Shown: in pieces, positions 44,754-53,063 of the stretch | How the letters are laid out: each line of letters starts with the position of its first letter | Position numbering within the stretch: the stretch's first letter is position 1 | NCBI RefSeq assembly: GCF_014644415.1 | Contig: NZ_BMKQ01000001.1 | Coordinates: 982,861-1,046,860, forward strand | DNA from: Marmoricola endophyticus | Lineage (GTDB): Bacteria; Actinomycetota; Actinomycetes; Propionibacteriales; Nocardioidaceae | Direction of reading: 5' to 3' | DNA: 64,000 nucleotides | Translations under genes and position numbers: made by a program | Notes under the pieces: model-generated | Told to the model about the DNA's origin: nothing | The model's database searches: none | The model's input: the letters and a program-made list of their open reading frames with translations, nothing else

Positions 44754-44780
44754 TCGACCCCGACCATAACGGTCGGGGTC
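44754..44780 (-). terminator. Terminator after rpsO
   Basis: CGACCCCGACC (44754-44764), loop ATAAC, GGTCGGGGTCG (44770-44780): a perfect 11-bp stem 8 bases after the rpsO stop. The rest of the 216-base gap to pnp is a long leader in which I see no other convincing structure. Confidence 0.8.
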
Positions 44781-44787
44781 GGATGGT

Positions 44788-45063
44788 TCAGCGGCGCAGG
44801 CCGAGGCGCTGCACGATCGAGCGGTAGCGCTCGATGTCGGACTTGTTGAGGTAGTTCAGGAGCCGGCGACGCTGACCGACCAGCAGCAGCAGGCCACGCC
44901 GGCTGTGGTGGTCGTGGCGGTGCTCCTTGAGGTGGTCGGTCAGGTGGCTGATCCGGTGGCTGAGCAGCGCGATCTGGACCTCGGGGGATCCGGTGTCGCC
45001 CTCGGCGGTGGCGTACTCGGCGATGATCTTCTTCTTGGTCTCCGCGTCGGTACCGATCGACAT
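44788..45063 (-). CDS. rpsO: 30S ribosomal protein S15
   Basis: 91 aa, primary 16S rRNA-binding protein of the small subunit. Family marks: [17 protein letters not shown] near 22-38, [29 protein letters not shown] (positions 44-72) and [14 protein letters not shown] at the C-terminus. ATG 45063 with AGGAGG upstream. A leader of about 180 bases precedes it; S15 often represses its own message there, but I see no clear pseudoknot. Followed by a terminator and pnp. Confidence 0.97.
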   Translation of the reverse strand: MSIGTDAETKKKIIAEYATAEGDTGSPEVQIALLSHRISHLTDHLKEHRHDHHSRRGLLLLVGQRRRLLNYLNKSDIERYRSIVQRLGLRR

Positions 45064-45246
45064 GGGAGTTCCTCCTGCTTCCTGTTCGCTGCGCGGCGCG
45101 CCGGGGCCTGTTCACCCGGGCACTCTGGTTCCGCGGCCGATTCACGGCGGTGAGTGGTGTCGTCGCCGGGGCACGGTGTGACTGACCTCGACCGGTGACG
45201 ACGGACTCACGCTACCAGCGGCGCCGCGGCCCGCATAATGCGTGCG

Positions 45247-45921
45247 TCAGCGGTACGGCGCGTCCGGGTGCGGCTCCTCGGGGCGACGGACCTGCGGGAT
45301 GGCGCGGGTGCGCTCGTCGGACCCGTCGGGGTCGCGGTAGCCCGTTCCGTCGGGGTCGAACACGATGTCGTTGTCGATGTCGCCGCGGTCCGGCTTGGGG
45401 CGTACGGCGACCCAGAACAGCGTGGCGACCAGCGCGGGGACCCACCCCCACTTCACACCGAACGCACACCCCTCGCTGAGCGTGGCCAGGAGCGGCGCCG
45501 CGGCCGCACCGCCGGTGACGGTGTCGTAGTCGCCGACGACCCAGTACGCGAGGTTGCCGAAGACCGTGGCCAGGACCATCGCGGTCCACATCGACAGCCA
45601 GGCCGGGAACGACCCCGAGCCGGGTGCGAGCGCGCGCAGCGCCCGCCAGGACACGACCACCGCGACGATGAACGCGACCACGCCGTACGCCACCAGGGCC
45701 GTCTTGTCGCCGAACGTGTCGGCCGAGCGGGAGTACGGCCCGAACAGGCCGAGGTAGGTCTGGCCCAGCCAGTCCCAGAGGCTCGCAGCGTCCCCCTGCG
45801 GCCGGGCACGGCCGTCGTACACCCGGTCGGAGAGCTCTTGCAGCGCGAACGTGCCGCCCACGAGCAGCACCGCGGCGAGGACGGCCGGGAGCCAGCCGCG
45901 GCGGCTGCGGAACGGGTTCAT
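45247..45921 (-). CDS. Four-helix membrane protein of unknown function
   Basis: 224 aa, not recognised. Helices at about 9-27, 75-95, 106-128 and 150-175; the first loop has DRVYDGRARP and a polar stretch, the C-terminal 50 residues are charged and cytoplasmic-looking (RPKPDRGDIDNDIVFDPDG and Asp/Arg-rich). The ATG at 45921 follows a TAGGGT box (45934-45929) by 7 bases, so leaderless. It lies next to the rpsO leader but in its own transcript. A longer frame through the opposite strand gene exists but is an artefact. Confidence 0.7.
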   Translation of the reverse strand: MNPFRSRRGWLPAVLAAVLLVGGTFALQELSDRVYDGRARPQGDAASLWDWLGQTYLGLFGPYSRSADTFGDKTALVAYGVVAFIVAVVVSWRALRALAPGSGSFPAWLSMWTAMVLATVFGNLAYWVVGDYDTVTGGAAAAPLLATLSEGCAFGVKWGWVPALVATLFWVAVRPKPDRGDIDNDIVFDPDGTGYRDPDGSDERTRAIPQVRRPEEPHPDAPYR

Positions 45922-45999
45922 GGCGCCGACCCTACGGCCGCCGACGCCCCGATCCCGGGAGGCCGCGGAGGCCAGGGGGCGTCGTGTCAGGCTCGGGCG

Positions 46000-46506
46000 G
46001 TGACGATCCACGACAGCCACCCGTTCGCGACCCCCGAGGGCGACCGCGACCCGTTGCGACGGTTCCGGGGTCGCACGCCCGCCCCGGTGAGCCTGTGGAC
46101 GACTGGCGAGGGACCCGCCCGGAGCGGCCTCACCGTCTCCTCGTTCCTGGTCGCCGACGGCGAGCCCGCCCGGGTGCTGGGTCTGGTCGACGAGGACTCC
46201 GAGCTGTGGGACGCCGAGCCGGAGCGGCTCGTGGTCGCGCTGCTGAGCGCGGGGCAGGAGTACCTCGCCGACGTCTTCGCCGGTCTCGCCCCCTCCCCCG
46301 GCGGGCCGTTCCGCCAGGGGTCGTGGGAGCAGTCGGAGTGGGGCCCCGTCCCCGACGGCGCAGCGGGCTGGCTGGGCGTACGACGCGTCCCCGAGCCACC
46401 GCGACACGTGGGTTGGGGCCTGCTGGTGGAGGCGGTCGTCGAGCAGGTCCGGCTGGGACCGGCCGACGACGTCCTGCTCCACGCGCGCGGCCGCTACCGC
46501 ACCTGA
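46000..46506 (+). CDS. Flavin reductase-like split-barrel protein
   Basis: 168 aa. The N-terminal HPFATPEGDRDPLRRFRGR then PAPVSLWTTG and SGLTVSSFLVADGEPARVLGL (about 28-62) have the layout of FMN-binding flavin-reductase-like proteins (the T-VSS region near the flavin). No catalytic role is assignable. GTG 46000 is used; a CAGGCT box six bases upstream suggests a leaderless start. It converges on ptsI, 119 bases away. Confidence 0.7.
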   Translation: MTIHDSHPFATPEGDRDPLRRFRGRTPAPVSLWTTGEGPARSGLTVSSFLVADGEPARVLGLVDEDSELWDAEPERLVVALLSAGQEYLADVFAGLAPSPGGPFRQGSWEQSEWGPVPDGAAGWLGVRRVPEPPRHVGWGLLVEAVVEQVRLGPADDVLLHARGRYRT

Positions 46507-46511
46507 CCGTT

Positions 46512-46599
46512 GAGTGGTGCCTCCTGCAGGCACGAGTGGTGCCTGCTCCCGCCCCGAACCGGCACAGCGCGCAACTCGACCCGGCACGGGGCACCACTC
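46512..46599. repeat. Inverted and direct GAGTGGTGCC repeats between converging genes
   Basis: GAGTGGTGCC at 46512-46521, a direct copy at 46535-46544 (AGTGGTGCC within it), and the inverted GGCACCACTC at 46590-46599. The outer pair can form a 10-bp stem. It lies in the 119-bp gap between the two converging genes and may be the bidirectional terminator. Confidence 0.55.
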
Positions 46600-46625
46600 G
46601 ACGGGCAGGTGCGGCCCGCACATCG

Positions 46626-48320
46626 CTAGAGGCCCAGCACCTCGCGCACCGCGGCGCGGGCGGCCTGGGGGTCGCTCGCGGCGAGGGCCGCCTCGGCGGC
46701 GTCCTCGCAGGCGTCCATCGTCACCTTGCCGAGCCCGGCGCCCACCGCGCGCACGGCGGCCGCCGCCATCGAGAGCGAGGTGATGCCCATGCCGACGAGC
46801 GCAGGGGCGAGCACCGGGTCCGCCGCCGCCTCGCCGCACACGCCGACCGGCTTGCCGTTGCGCTTGCCGGCCTCGGCGGTGATCGCGATGAGGTGCAGCA
46901 CGGCGGGCTGCCAGGGGTCGGTCAGGTGGGTGAGGTCGGTGGCCATCCGGTCGGCGGCCATCGTGTACTGGGTCAGGTCGTTGGTCCCGATGGAGAGGAA
47001 GTCGACGACCTGCAGCATCTGGTGGGCCAGGATCGCTGCGCTGGGGATCTCGATCATCACGCCGGGCTTGAGCCCTCGGGCGCGGACCTTGCTCGCGAAG
47101 TCCTCGGCCTCGGCGACCGTCGCGACCATCGGCGCCATCACCCAGGGGGCCACGCCGGTCTGCTCGGCAGCCAGCGCGATGCCGTCGAGCTGGCGGTCCA
47201 GGAGCCCCGGGTTGTCGAAGGCGAGCCGCAACCCGCGCACACCGAGGGCGGGGTTCTCCTCGTGGTCCTTGGTGGCGTACGCGATCGGCTTGTCGGAGCC
47301 GGCGTCCAGGGTGCGTACGACGACGTGGGGCCCGGACCCACCCGGGTCGCCCGGGCCGAACGGCGAGAGGACCCCGGCGTACACCTCGGCCTGCTCCTCG
47401 GGCGTCGGCTCGACCTTGGTGTTGAGGAAGCTCAGCTCGGTGCGGAACAGCCCCACCCCCTCGACCGGCGCCTCGGCGGCCGAGGCCGCCGACTTCGCGT
47501 CCGCGACGTTGGCGAGCAGCTTCACGGGGACGCCGTCCCTGGTCGTCGCCGGACCCGTCCAGCGGGCGAGCTCCTCACGGGCCGCCCGGTCCTGCTCGAC
47601 GCGCCCGCGCGCGGCCGCCTCGTCCGGGCCGACCTCGACGGTGCCCGCGGTCCCGTCGACCAGCACGAGGGTCTGCGCCGCGAGCCCCAGGGCTCCGGCG
47701 ACACCGACCAGGCACGGGATGCCCAGCTGGCGGGCGATGATCGCGGTGTGGCTCGTCGAGCCGCCCTTCTCGGTGACCAGCGCGACGACCAGGGAGGGGT
47801 CGAGCCCGGAGGTGTCGGAGGGCGCGAGGTCCTCGGCGACCAGGACGGAGGGGACCTCCGGGGTGGGCACGCCCGGTTCGGGCTCACCGACCAGGTGGGC
47901 GAGCAGCCGCTTGTGGATGTCGCGCAGGTCGGTGACGCGCTCGGCCATCAGCCCGCCCTGCTGCGCGAACAGACCGGCGAAGAACTCGACAGCCTCCTCG
48001 AGGGCGACGAGCAGCGCGCTGCCGGCGGTGAGGTTCTTGCGCACGGTGCTGCGCAGGCCCTTGTCCTTCGCCAGGCCGGCACTCGCCGTGAGGACCTGCT
48101 TGGCCTCCCCGGCCGCGCCTTCCGCGCGACGGACGAACGTCTCGGAGACGGCGACGACAGCCTCGTCGTACGCCGCCAGGGCCTCCTCCACCGGCTCCGG
48201 AGCGACGAACGCGGCCACCGCCTCCGGGTCGACCTCGGTACGGGCCCGCAGCACGGGGCCGAGAGCGAGCCCGGGCACGACGGGGGTGCCGCTGAGCAGG
48301 GCTGGTGTCTCTGTGGCCAT
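46626..48320 (-). CDS. ptsI: PTS enzyme I (phosphoenolpyruvate-protein phosphotransferase)
   Basis: Starts the PTS phosphate chain by taking phosphate from PEP and passing it to HPr, 564 aa, cytosolic. Active His191 in GGSTSHTAIIARQ, the phosphohistidine swivel domain; N-terminal HPr-binding helices (about 30-150); C-terminal PEP-binding TIM barrel with ENPALGVRG, MIEIPSAA, FLSIGTNDLTQY and GVCGEAAADP. ATG 48320 without a strong ribosome site. Divergent from the fruR operon, a 99-bp shared control region. It must serve both the fructose and the mannitol permease of this window. Confidence 0.96.
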   Translation of the reverse strand: MATETPALLSGTPVVPGLALGPVLRARTEVDPEAVAAFVAPEPVEEALAAYDEAVVAVSETFVRRAEGAAGEAKQVLTASAGLAKDKGLRSTVRKNLTAGSALLVALEEAVEFFAGLFAQQGGLMAERVTDLRDIHKRLLAHLVGEPEPGVPTPEVPSVLVAEDLAPSDTSGLDPSLVVALVTEKGGSTSHTAIIARQLGIPCLVGVAGALGLAAQTLVLVDGTAGTVEVGPDEAAARGRVEQDRAAREELARWTGPATTRDGVPVKLLANVADAKSAASAAEAPVEGVGLFRTELSFLNTKVEPTPEEQAEVYAGVLSPFGPGDPGGSGPHVVVRTLDAGSDKPIAYATKDHEENPALGVRGLRLAFDNPGLLDRQLDGIALAAEQTGVAPWVMAPMVATVAEAEDFASKVRARGLKPGVMIEIPSAAILAHQMLQVVDFLSIGTNDLTQYTMAADRMATDLTHLTDPWQPAVLHLIAITAEAGKRNGKPVGVCGEAAADPVLAPALVGMGITSLSMAAAAVRAVGAGLGKVTMDACEDAAEAALAASDPQAARAAVREVLGL

Positions 48321-48345
48321 GCTCACATCCAACTACACGGGTCGC

Positions 48346-48374
48346 TTGACAGTCAACACGCTCGCAGGTAAAAC
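48346..48374 (+). promoter_or_regulatory. Promoter of the fru operon with TTGAC/GTCAA operator
   Basis: TTGACA (48346-48351), 17-base spacer, TAAAAC (48369-48374). The -35 box lies in the palindrome TTGAC-A-GTCAA (48346-48356). A second pair CACTC (48375-48379) ... GAGTG (48391-48395) follows the -10. These are good candidates for FruR sites; the minus-strand TTGACT of ptsI overlaps the same palindrome, so one repressor could govern both directions. Confidence 0.65.
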
Positions 48375-48419
48375 CACTCATACACAGATGCGAGTGATCG
48401 GCACCACCCGGGAGGGATC

Positions 48420-49187
48420 GTGTACGCAGCAGAGCGTCAGCAGTCCATCGCGGCCGCCGTCGCCGACCACGGTCGGCTCTCCGTGGCCGAGATCGCCTCG
48501 ACGTACGACGTCACCACCGAGACGGTACGTCGCGACCTCACCCTGCTGGAGCGCGCCGGCTTCGTACGACGCGTCCACGGAGGCGTCGTGCCCGCGCGCT
48601 CGCTGAGCATGATCGAGGCCGCCGTCGCCGACCGGGACAGCGCCAACGCGGAGCAGAAGGACCTGATCGCCGAGGCGGCGCTCGACCTGCTCCCCGACCC
48701 CCACGGGACGCTGCTCCTCGACGCCGGCACGACCACCGTGCGCCTGGCCGCCCGGCTGCCGATGGACCACCCGCTGACCCTGATCACGCACTCCGTGCCG
48801 GTGGCCGCGCGGGCCGTCGGGCTCCCCCACGTCGACCTCCACCTGCTGCCGGGCAGGGTGCGCAGCACGACCCAGGCGGCGGTCGGCGCGGAGACGGTGG
48901 CCGCGCTGTCCGCGCTGCGTGCCGACGTCGTGATGGTCGGCAGCAACGGGGTCACCGAGGGTCTCGGCCTGAGCACCCCCGACCACGACGAGGCGGCGAC
49001 CAAGCAGGCGATGGTGCGCAGCGGCCGTACCGTCGTCGCGCTGGTCGACTCCACCAAGATCGGGATCGAGTCCACCCACCGGTTCGCCGAGCTGGCCGAC
49101 GTCGACGTCCTCGTCACCGACGCAGGGATCGACCCGGCCGACCGTCGTGCGCTGGAGAAGCGCGGCCTGGAGGTGAGGACCACGTGA
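48420..49187 (+). CDS. fruR: DeoR/GlpR-family repressor (FruR-like)
   Basis: 255 aa. N-terminal winged HTH (RLSVAEIASTYDVTTETVRRDL, positions about 19-40, as two parts of the DeoR signature), then the DeoR sensor domain with the LLLDAGTTTVRLA sugar-phosphate loop near 97-109 and VGSNGVTEGLGLSTPD near 172-187. Members of this branch sense fructose-1-phosphate or similar. GTG 48420 with GGGAGGGA upstream. First gene of the operon fruR-fruK-fruA, coupled to fruK by a GTGA overlap, and likely repressing this operon and the divergent ptsI. Confidence 0.92.
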   Translation: MYAAERQQSIAAAVADHGRLSVAEIASTYDVTTETVRRDLTLLERAGFVRRVHGGVVPARSLSMIEAAVADRDSANAEQKDLIAEAALDLLPDPHGTLLLDAGTTTVRLAARLPMDHPLTLITHSVPVAARAVGLPHVDLHLLPGRVRSTTQAAVGAETVAALSALRADVVMVGSNGVTEGLGLSTPDHDEAATKQAMVRSGRTVVALVDSTKIGIESTHRFAELADVDVLVTDAGIDPADRRALEKRGLEVRTT

Positions 49188-50152
49188 TCGTCACCCTCAC
49201 CCCGAACCCGAGCTACGACGTCACGGTCGCCCTCACCGCGGCGCTCGAACGGGGCGGGGTCGTCCGCACTGCCGGCGAGGCCTCCCAGTGCGGCGGGAAG
49301 GGCATCAACATCTCCCGCGCCGCCGTGAGCGCCGGCGTGCCGACCGTCGCCGTCATCCCCGCCACGGACGACGACCCGTTCGTCCACTCGCTGCGGACCG
49401 ACGGCATCGACACCCGCCCCCAGCTCCCCTCGGGACCGATCCGCAGCAACATCACGCTGACCGAGCCCGACGGCACGACGACGAAGCTGAACAGCCCCGG
49501 CCCGGAGGCCACCCCGGCCACCCTCGACGCGCTCGCCGACGCGCTCGTCGCCCGTGCCGAGCGCGCCGACTGGGTCGTCCTGGCCGGCTCGCTGCCGCCC
49601 GGGGCCCCCGCCGGCTGGTACGCAGAGGTCGTCACCGCCCTGCGCACCGGCAGCGCGAAGGTCGCCGTCGACACCAGCGACCAGCCGCTGACCGAGCTGG
49701 TCGCCGCCCTGCCGGGCGCTGCGCCCCACCTGATGAAGCCCAACGGGGACGAGCTCGCCTCGCTCACCGGTGCCGACGCCGCAGCGGTGGAGGCCGACCC
49801 GCGAGCCGCCGCCGACGCGGCCCGTACGCTGCTGGACCGCGGCGTCGACGCCGTCCTCGCCACCCTGGGAGGCAGCGGCGCGGTCCTCGTGACCGCCGCG
49901 GGGGCGTGGCACGCCACCCCACCGCCGACCACCGTGGTGAGCACGGTCGGTGCCGGCGACTCGTCGCTGTTCGGCTACCTGCTCGCCGACCTGCGCCACG
50001 GCGGGGAGACCGACCGGCTCGCCCTCGCCGTGGCCTACGGCAGCGCGGCCGCCGCACTGCCCGGCACCACCATCCCCACCCCCGACCTCGTAACCCCCGA
50101 CCTGGTGCGGATCAACCGGCTGCACGACGCGCAAGGGAGCCTCCACGCATGA
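49184..50152 (+). CDS. fruK: 1-phosphofructokinase
   Basis: Phosphorylates fructose-1-phosphate to fructose-1,6-bisphosphate, 322 aa, PfkB family. The first PfkB box shows as CGGKGINISRA (about 36-47), the second as VGAGDSSLFGYLLADL near 261-276 with the catalytic Asp in GAGDS. VTLTPNPSYDVT at the N-terminus is the FruK/LacC mark. It overlaps fruR (GTGA) and fruA (ATGA), so expression is coupled. Feeds glycolysis below the Pfk step. Confidence 0.94.
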   Translation: MIVTLTPNPSYDVTVALTAALERGGVVRTAGEASQCGGKGINISRAAVSAGVPTVAVIPATDDDPFVHSLRTDGIDTRPQLPSGPIRSNITLTEPDGTTTKLNSPGPEATPATLDALADALVARAERADWVVLAGSLPPGAPAGWYAEVVTALRTGSAKVAVDTSDQPLTELVAALPGAAPHLMKPNGDELASLTGADAAAVEADPRAAADAARTLLDRGVDAVLATLGGSGAVLVTAAGAWHATPPPTTVVSTVGAGDSSLFGYLLADLRHGGETDRLALAVAYGSAAAALPGTTIPTPDLVTPDLVRINRLHDAQGSLHA

Positions 50153-52221
50153 CCGACCTCATCACCGCCGACCTGGTGCGGCTCGACGCCGACCTGGGAG
50201 CGGACAAGGACACCGTGATCCGGTCCCTGGCCGAGGTGGTCGGCGCCGCCGGCCGCACCGGCGACGTGGACCAGCTCGTCGCCGACGCGATGGCACGGGA
50301 GTCGCAGTCCGCGACCGGGCTGCCCGGAGGCATCGCGATCCCGCACTGCCGCACCGCCGCGGTCGCCGAGCCGACCCTGGCGTTCGCCCGGCTCTCCCCC
50401 GGGATCGACTTCGGCGCCAAGGACGGAAGCGCCGACCTCGCCTTCCTCATCTCGGCACCGGCCGGCGGCGACGCCACCCACCTGACGCTCCTCACCCAGC
50501 TGGCCCGGGCCCTGGTGAAGCGGGAGTTCACCGACGGCCTGCGTCAGGCAGAGACCCCCGAGCAGGTCGTGGAGCTGGTCTCCGGCGTCGTCCAGCTCGA
50601 CGACGCGGCGCCCGCGGCCCCCGCGGCCCCCGCGGCTGCTGCCTCGGCCCCGGCCGCACCGTCCGGCAAGCCCTCGCTGGTCGCGGTCACCGCCTGTCCC
50701 ACCGGCATCGCGCACACGTACATGGCCGCCGAGGCGCTCGAGGCCGCCGCCGAGCGGGCCGGCGTCGAGATCCACGTCGAGACCCAGGGATCGGCGGGGT
50801 CCACCCCGCTCGCACCCGAGACGATCGCCGCCGCCGGGGCCGTGATCTTCTCCGTCGACGTCGGGGTACGCGACCGTTCCCGGTTCGCGGGCAAGCCGTT
50901 GGTCTCCTCCGGGGTCAAGCGACCGATCGACGAGGGCGACGCGATGATCTCCGAGGCGCTGGCGTACGCCGCCGACCCGGCCACCGCGCCCAAGGTCGAG
51001 GGAACCGCCACCGAGGGCGCCGGCACGGCGGGCCGGGGCGGCGAGAGCTTCGGCGCCACGACCCGTCGGGTGCTGATGACCGGCGTGTCGTACATGATCC
51101 CGTTCGTGGCCGCCGGCGGGCTGCTGATCGCGCTCGGCTTCCTGTTCGCCGGCTACGAGATCGCGCTGAACTACCGCAACGGCGACCCGGACGTCGCCAA
51201 GAACATCGTGCTGAACTCCAGCTTCGCGAACCTGCCGAACCTCTCGGACTACCCGCTCGCCAACAACGAGGTCTTCCCCCACGGCGCGCTGCTGACCTAC
51301 ATCGGCGCCCTGCTGTTCACCCTCGGCGGGGCGGCGTTCGGCTTCCTCGTGCCGGCCCTGGCCGGCTACATCGCGTACGCCATCGCCGACCGGCCCGGCA
51401 TCGCCCCCGGCTTCGTCATGGGCGCGGTCGCCGGCGTGACCGGGACCGGCTTCATCGGCGGCATCATCGGCGGCGTGCTCGCGGGGATCATCGCCGGGTG
51501 GATCTCGGGCTGGAAGGTCCCGGCCTGGGCGCGCGGCCTGATGCCCGTGCTCGTGATCCCGCTGCTGGCCACGCTGCTGACCGGCCTGATCGTCGTCGTC
51601 GTGCTCGGCAAGCCGCTGCAGCTGCTCACCACAGCGCTGACCGACGGCCTGAACGGCCTGGGCGACCGGCCGGGCCTGGCCATCGTGCTCGGCGTCGTGC
51701 TCGGCCTGATGATGGCCTTCGACATGGGCGGCCCGCTGAACAAGACGGCCTACGCCTTCGCCACCGCGGGGCTCGGCGCCGCGGCCACCGCGACCGACGC
51801 GCCGGAGCTGAAGGTCATGGCGGCCGTGATGCTGGCCGGGATGGTCCCGCCGATCGCGCTCGCCCTCGCCACGGTCGTCCGTCCTGCGCTGTTCACCGTC
51901 CAGGAGCGCGAGAACGGCAAGGCCGCCTGGCTGATGGGAGCGTCGTTCATCACCGAGGGCGCGATCCCCTTCGCCGCCGCGGACCCGCTGCGGGTGATCC
52001 CGTCGATCATGCTCGGGAGCGCGGTCACCGGCGGCCTCGCCGAGGCCTTCGACGTCACGCTCCGTGCGCCGCACGGCGGCATCTTCGTGCTGTTCGCCGT
52101 CGGCAACATCGGCGGCTTCCTCATCAGTCTGGTCGCCGGGGTGCTGGTGGCCGCCGCGTCTGTCGTCGCGCTCAAGAGCACCGCCCGGACCACACTGTCC
52201 GAGGTCACCCCGATCGGCTGA
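50149..52221 (+). CDS. fruA: Fructose PTS permease EIIABC
   Basis: Membrane permease, 690 aa, order A-B-C. EIIA (1-151) with active His66 in IPHCRTA, an Ala/Pro linker (about 153-173), EIIB (about 175-275) with active Cys183 in ACPTGIAHTYMAAEAL, and EIIC (about 305-690) with nine or so helices, including the GAPHGG-like APHGGIFVLFAVGN near the end. Transfers phosphate from HPr to fructose, giving fructose-1-phosphate for FruK. ATG overlaps the fruK stop. ptsH follows after 56 bases. Its EIIA part is closely copied in the stand-alone gene at 52611. Confidence 0.96.
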   Translation: MTDLITADLVRLDADLGADKDTVIRSLAEVVGAAGRTGDVDQLVADAMARESQSATGLPGGIAIPHCRTAAVAEPTLAFARLSPGIDFGAKDGSADLAFLISAPAGGDATHLTLLTQLARALVKREFTDGLRQAETPEQVVELVSGVVQLDDAAPAAPAAPAAAASAPAAPSGKPSLVAVTACPTGIAHTYMAAEALEAAAERAGVEIHVETQGSAGSTPLAPETIAAAGAVIFSVDVGVRDRSRFAGKPLVSSGVKRPIDEGDAMISEALAYAADPATAPKVEGTATEGAGTAGRGGESFGATTRRVLMTGVSYMIPFVAAGGLLIALGFLFAGYEIALNYRNGDPDVAKNIVLNSSFANLPNLSDYPLANNEVFPHGALLTYIGALLFTLGGAAFGFLVPALAGYIAYAIADRPGIAPGFVMGAVAGVTGTGFIGGIIGGVLAGIIAGWISGWKVPAWARGLMPVLVIPLLATLLTGLIVVVVLGKPLQLLTTALTDGLNGLGDRPGLAIVLGVVLGLMMAFDMGGPLNKTAYAFATAGLGAAATATDAPELKVMAAVMLAGMVPPIALALATVVRPALFTVQERENGKAAWLMGASFITEGAIPFAAADPLRVIPSIMLGSAVTGGLAEAFDVTLRAPHGGIFVLFAVGNIGGFLISLVAGVLVAAASVVALKSTARTTLSEVTPIG

Positions 52222-52277
52222 CCCCGGCCGTGTGACACGCTTCACTCACCACCGAGAAGAGGAGAACTGAGGACACT

Positions 52278-52535
52278 ATGGCCACCAGGACCGTGACCGT
52301 CGGCTCGGCCGTCGGACTGCACGCCCGCCCCGCGGCGATCATCGCCGAGGCCGCCGCCGAGCTGGACTCCGAGGTCACCCTCGGTGCACCCGGCGAGGAC
52401 GGTGTCGACGCCAGCAGCTCGCTGCTGATCATGACGCTCGGCGCCGGCGCCGGCGACACCATCGAGGTCTCCGGCGACGACCAGGCCGCGGTGGACACCA
52501 TCGCCGATCTCGTCGAGAAGGACCTCGACGCCTGA
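52278..52535 (+). CDS. ptsH: PTS phosphocarrier protein HPr
   Basis: 85 aa shuttle of phosphate from EI to the EII permeases. Active His15 in GLHARPAA, and Ser46 at the classical regulatory position (in ASSSLL), although no HPr kinase gene is in the window. ATG 52278 with GGAG-type purine runs upstream. Probably read with fruR-fruK-fruA, and followed by a strong stem-loop. Confidence 0.95.
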   Translation: MATRTVTVGSAVGLHARPAAIIAEAAAELDSEVTLGAPGEDGVDASSSLLIMTLGAGAGDTIEVSGDDQAAVDTIADLVEKDLDA

Positions 52536-52539
52536 GCCT

Positions 52540-52590
52540 GACGTCGCCCCGTCGGAGGTGATCGGAGGATCCCCCCGACGGGGCGACGTC
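52540..52590 (+). terminator. Perfect 16-bp stem-loop after ptsH
   Basis: GACGTCGCCCCGTCGG (52540-52555) and CCGACGGGGCGACGTC (52575-52590) with a 19-base loop. It starts 4 bases after the ptsH stop and ends just before the TACGGT -10 box of the next gene, so it separates the two transcripts. Confidence 0.85.
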
Positions 52591-52610
52591 GCGCTCGGTA
52601 CGGTCATCGC

Positions 52611-53063
52611 ATGACCGACCTCATCACCACCGACCTGGTCCGGCTCGACGCGGACCTCGGCGCCGACAAGGACGCCACGATCCACGCCCTCGCCGCCGTG
52701 GTCGGCGACGCCGGACGAACCTCCGACGTGGACCGGCTCGCCGCCGACGCGCTGGCCCGCGAGGCCCAGTCCCCCACCGGCCTGCCCGGCGGGATCGCGA
52801 TCCCGCACTGCCGTACCGAGGCGGTCACCGAGCCCACGCTCGCCTTCGCCCGGCTCTCGCCCGGCGTCGACTTCGGCGCCAAGGACGGCGCCGCCGACCT
52901 CGCGTTCCTGATCGCGGCACCCGCCGACGGCTCGCTCCACCTGCGCATGCTCACCCAGCTCGCGCGGGTCCTCGTCACCCGCGACTTCCCGAACGTGCTG
53001 CGCGAGGCCCGTACCGCCGACACGGTCGTCGAGGCCGTGCTGGCGAAGGTCAGGCTGGACTAG
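52611..53063 (+). CDS. Stand-alone PTS EIIA (fructose type), paralogue of FruA domain A
   Basis: 150 aa with only an EIIA domain. By my count 87 of the first 106 residues equal those of FruA EIIA, with active His66 kept in IPHCRTE. It should accept phosphate from HPr, but it has no B or C partner here. It may phosphorylate FruA in trans, act in regulation, or serve another permease elsewhere. ATG 52611 is preceded by TACGGT (52599-52604) with a 6-base gap, so a leaderless, independent transcript. It overlaps the convergent membrane-protein gene by 14 bp. Confidence 0.9.
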   Translation: MTDLITTDLVRLDADLGADKDATIHALAAVVGDAGRTSDVDRLAADALAREAQSPTGLPGGIAIPHCRTEAVTEPTLAFARLSPGVDFGAKDGAADLAFLIAAPADGSLHLRMLTQLARVLVTRDFPNVLREARTADTVVEAVLAKVRLD

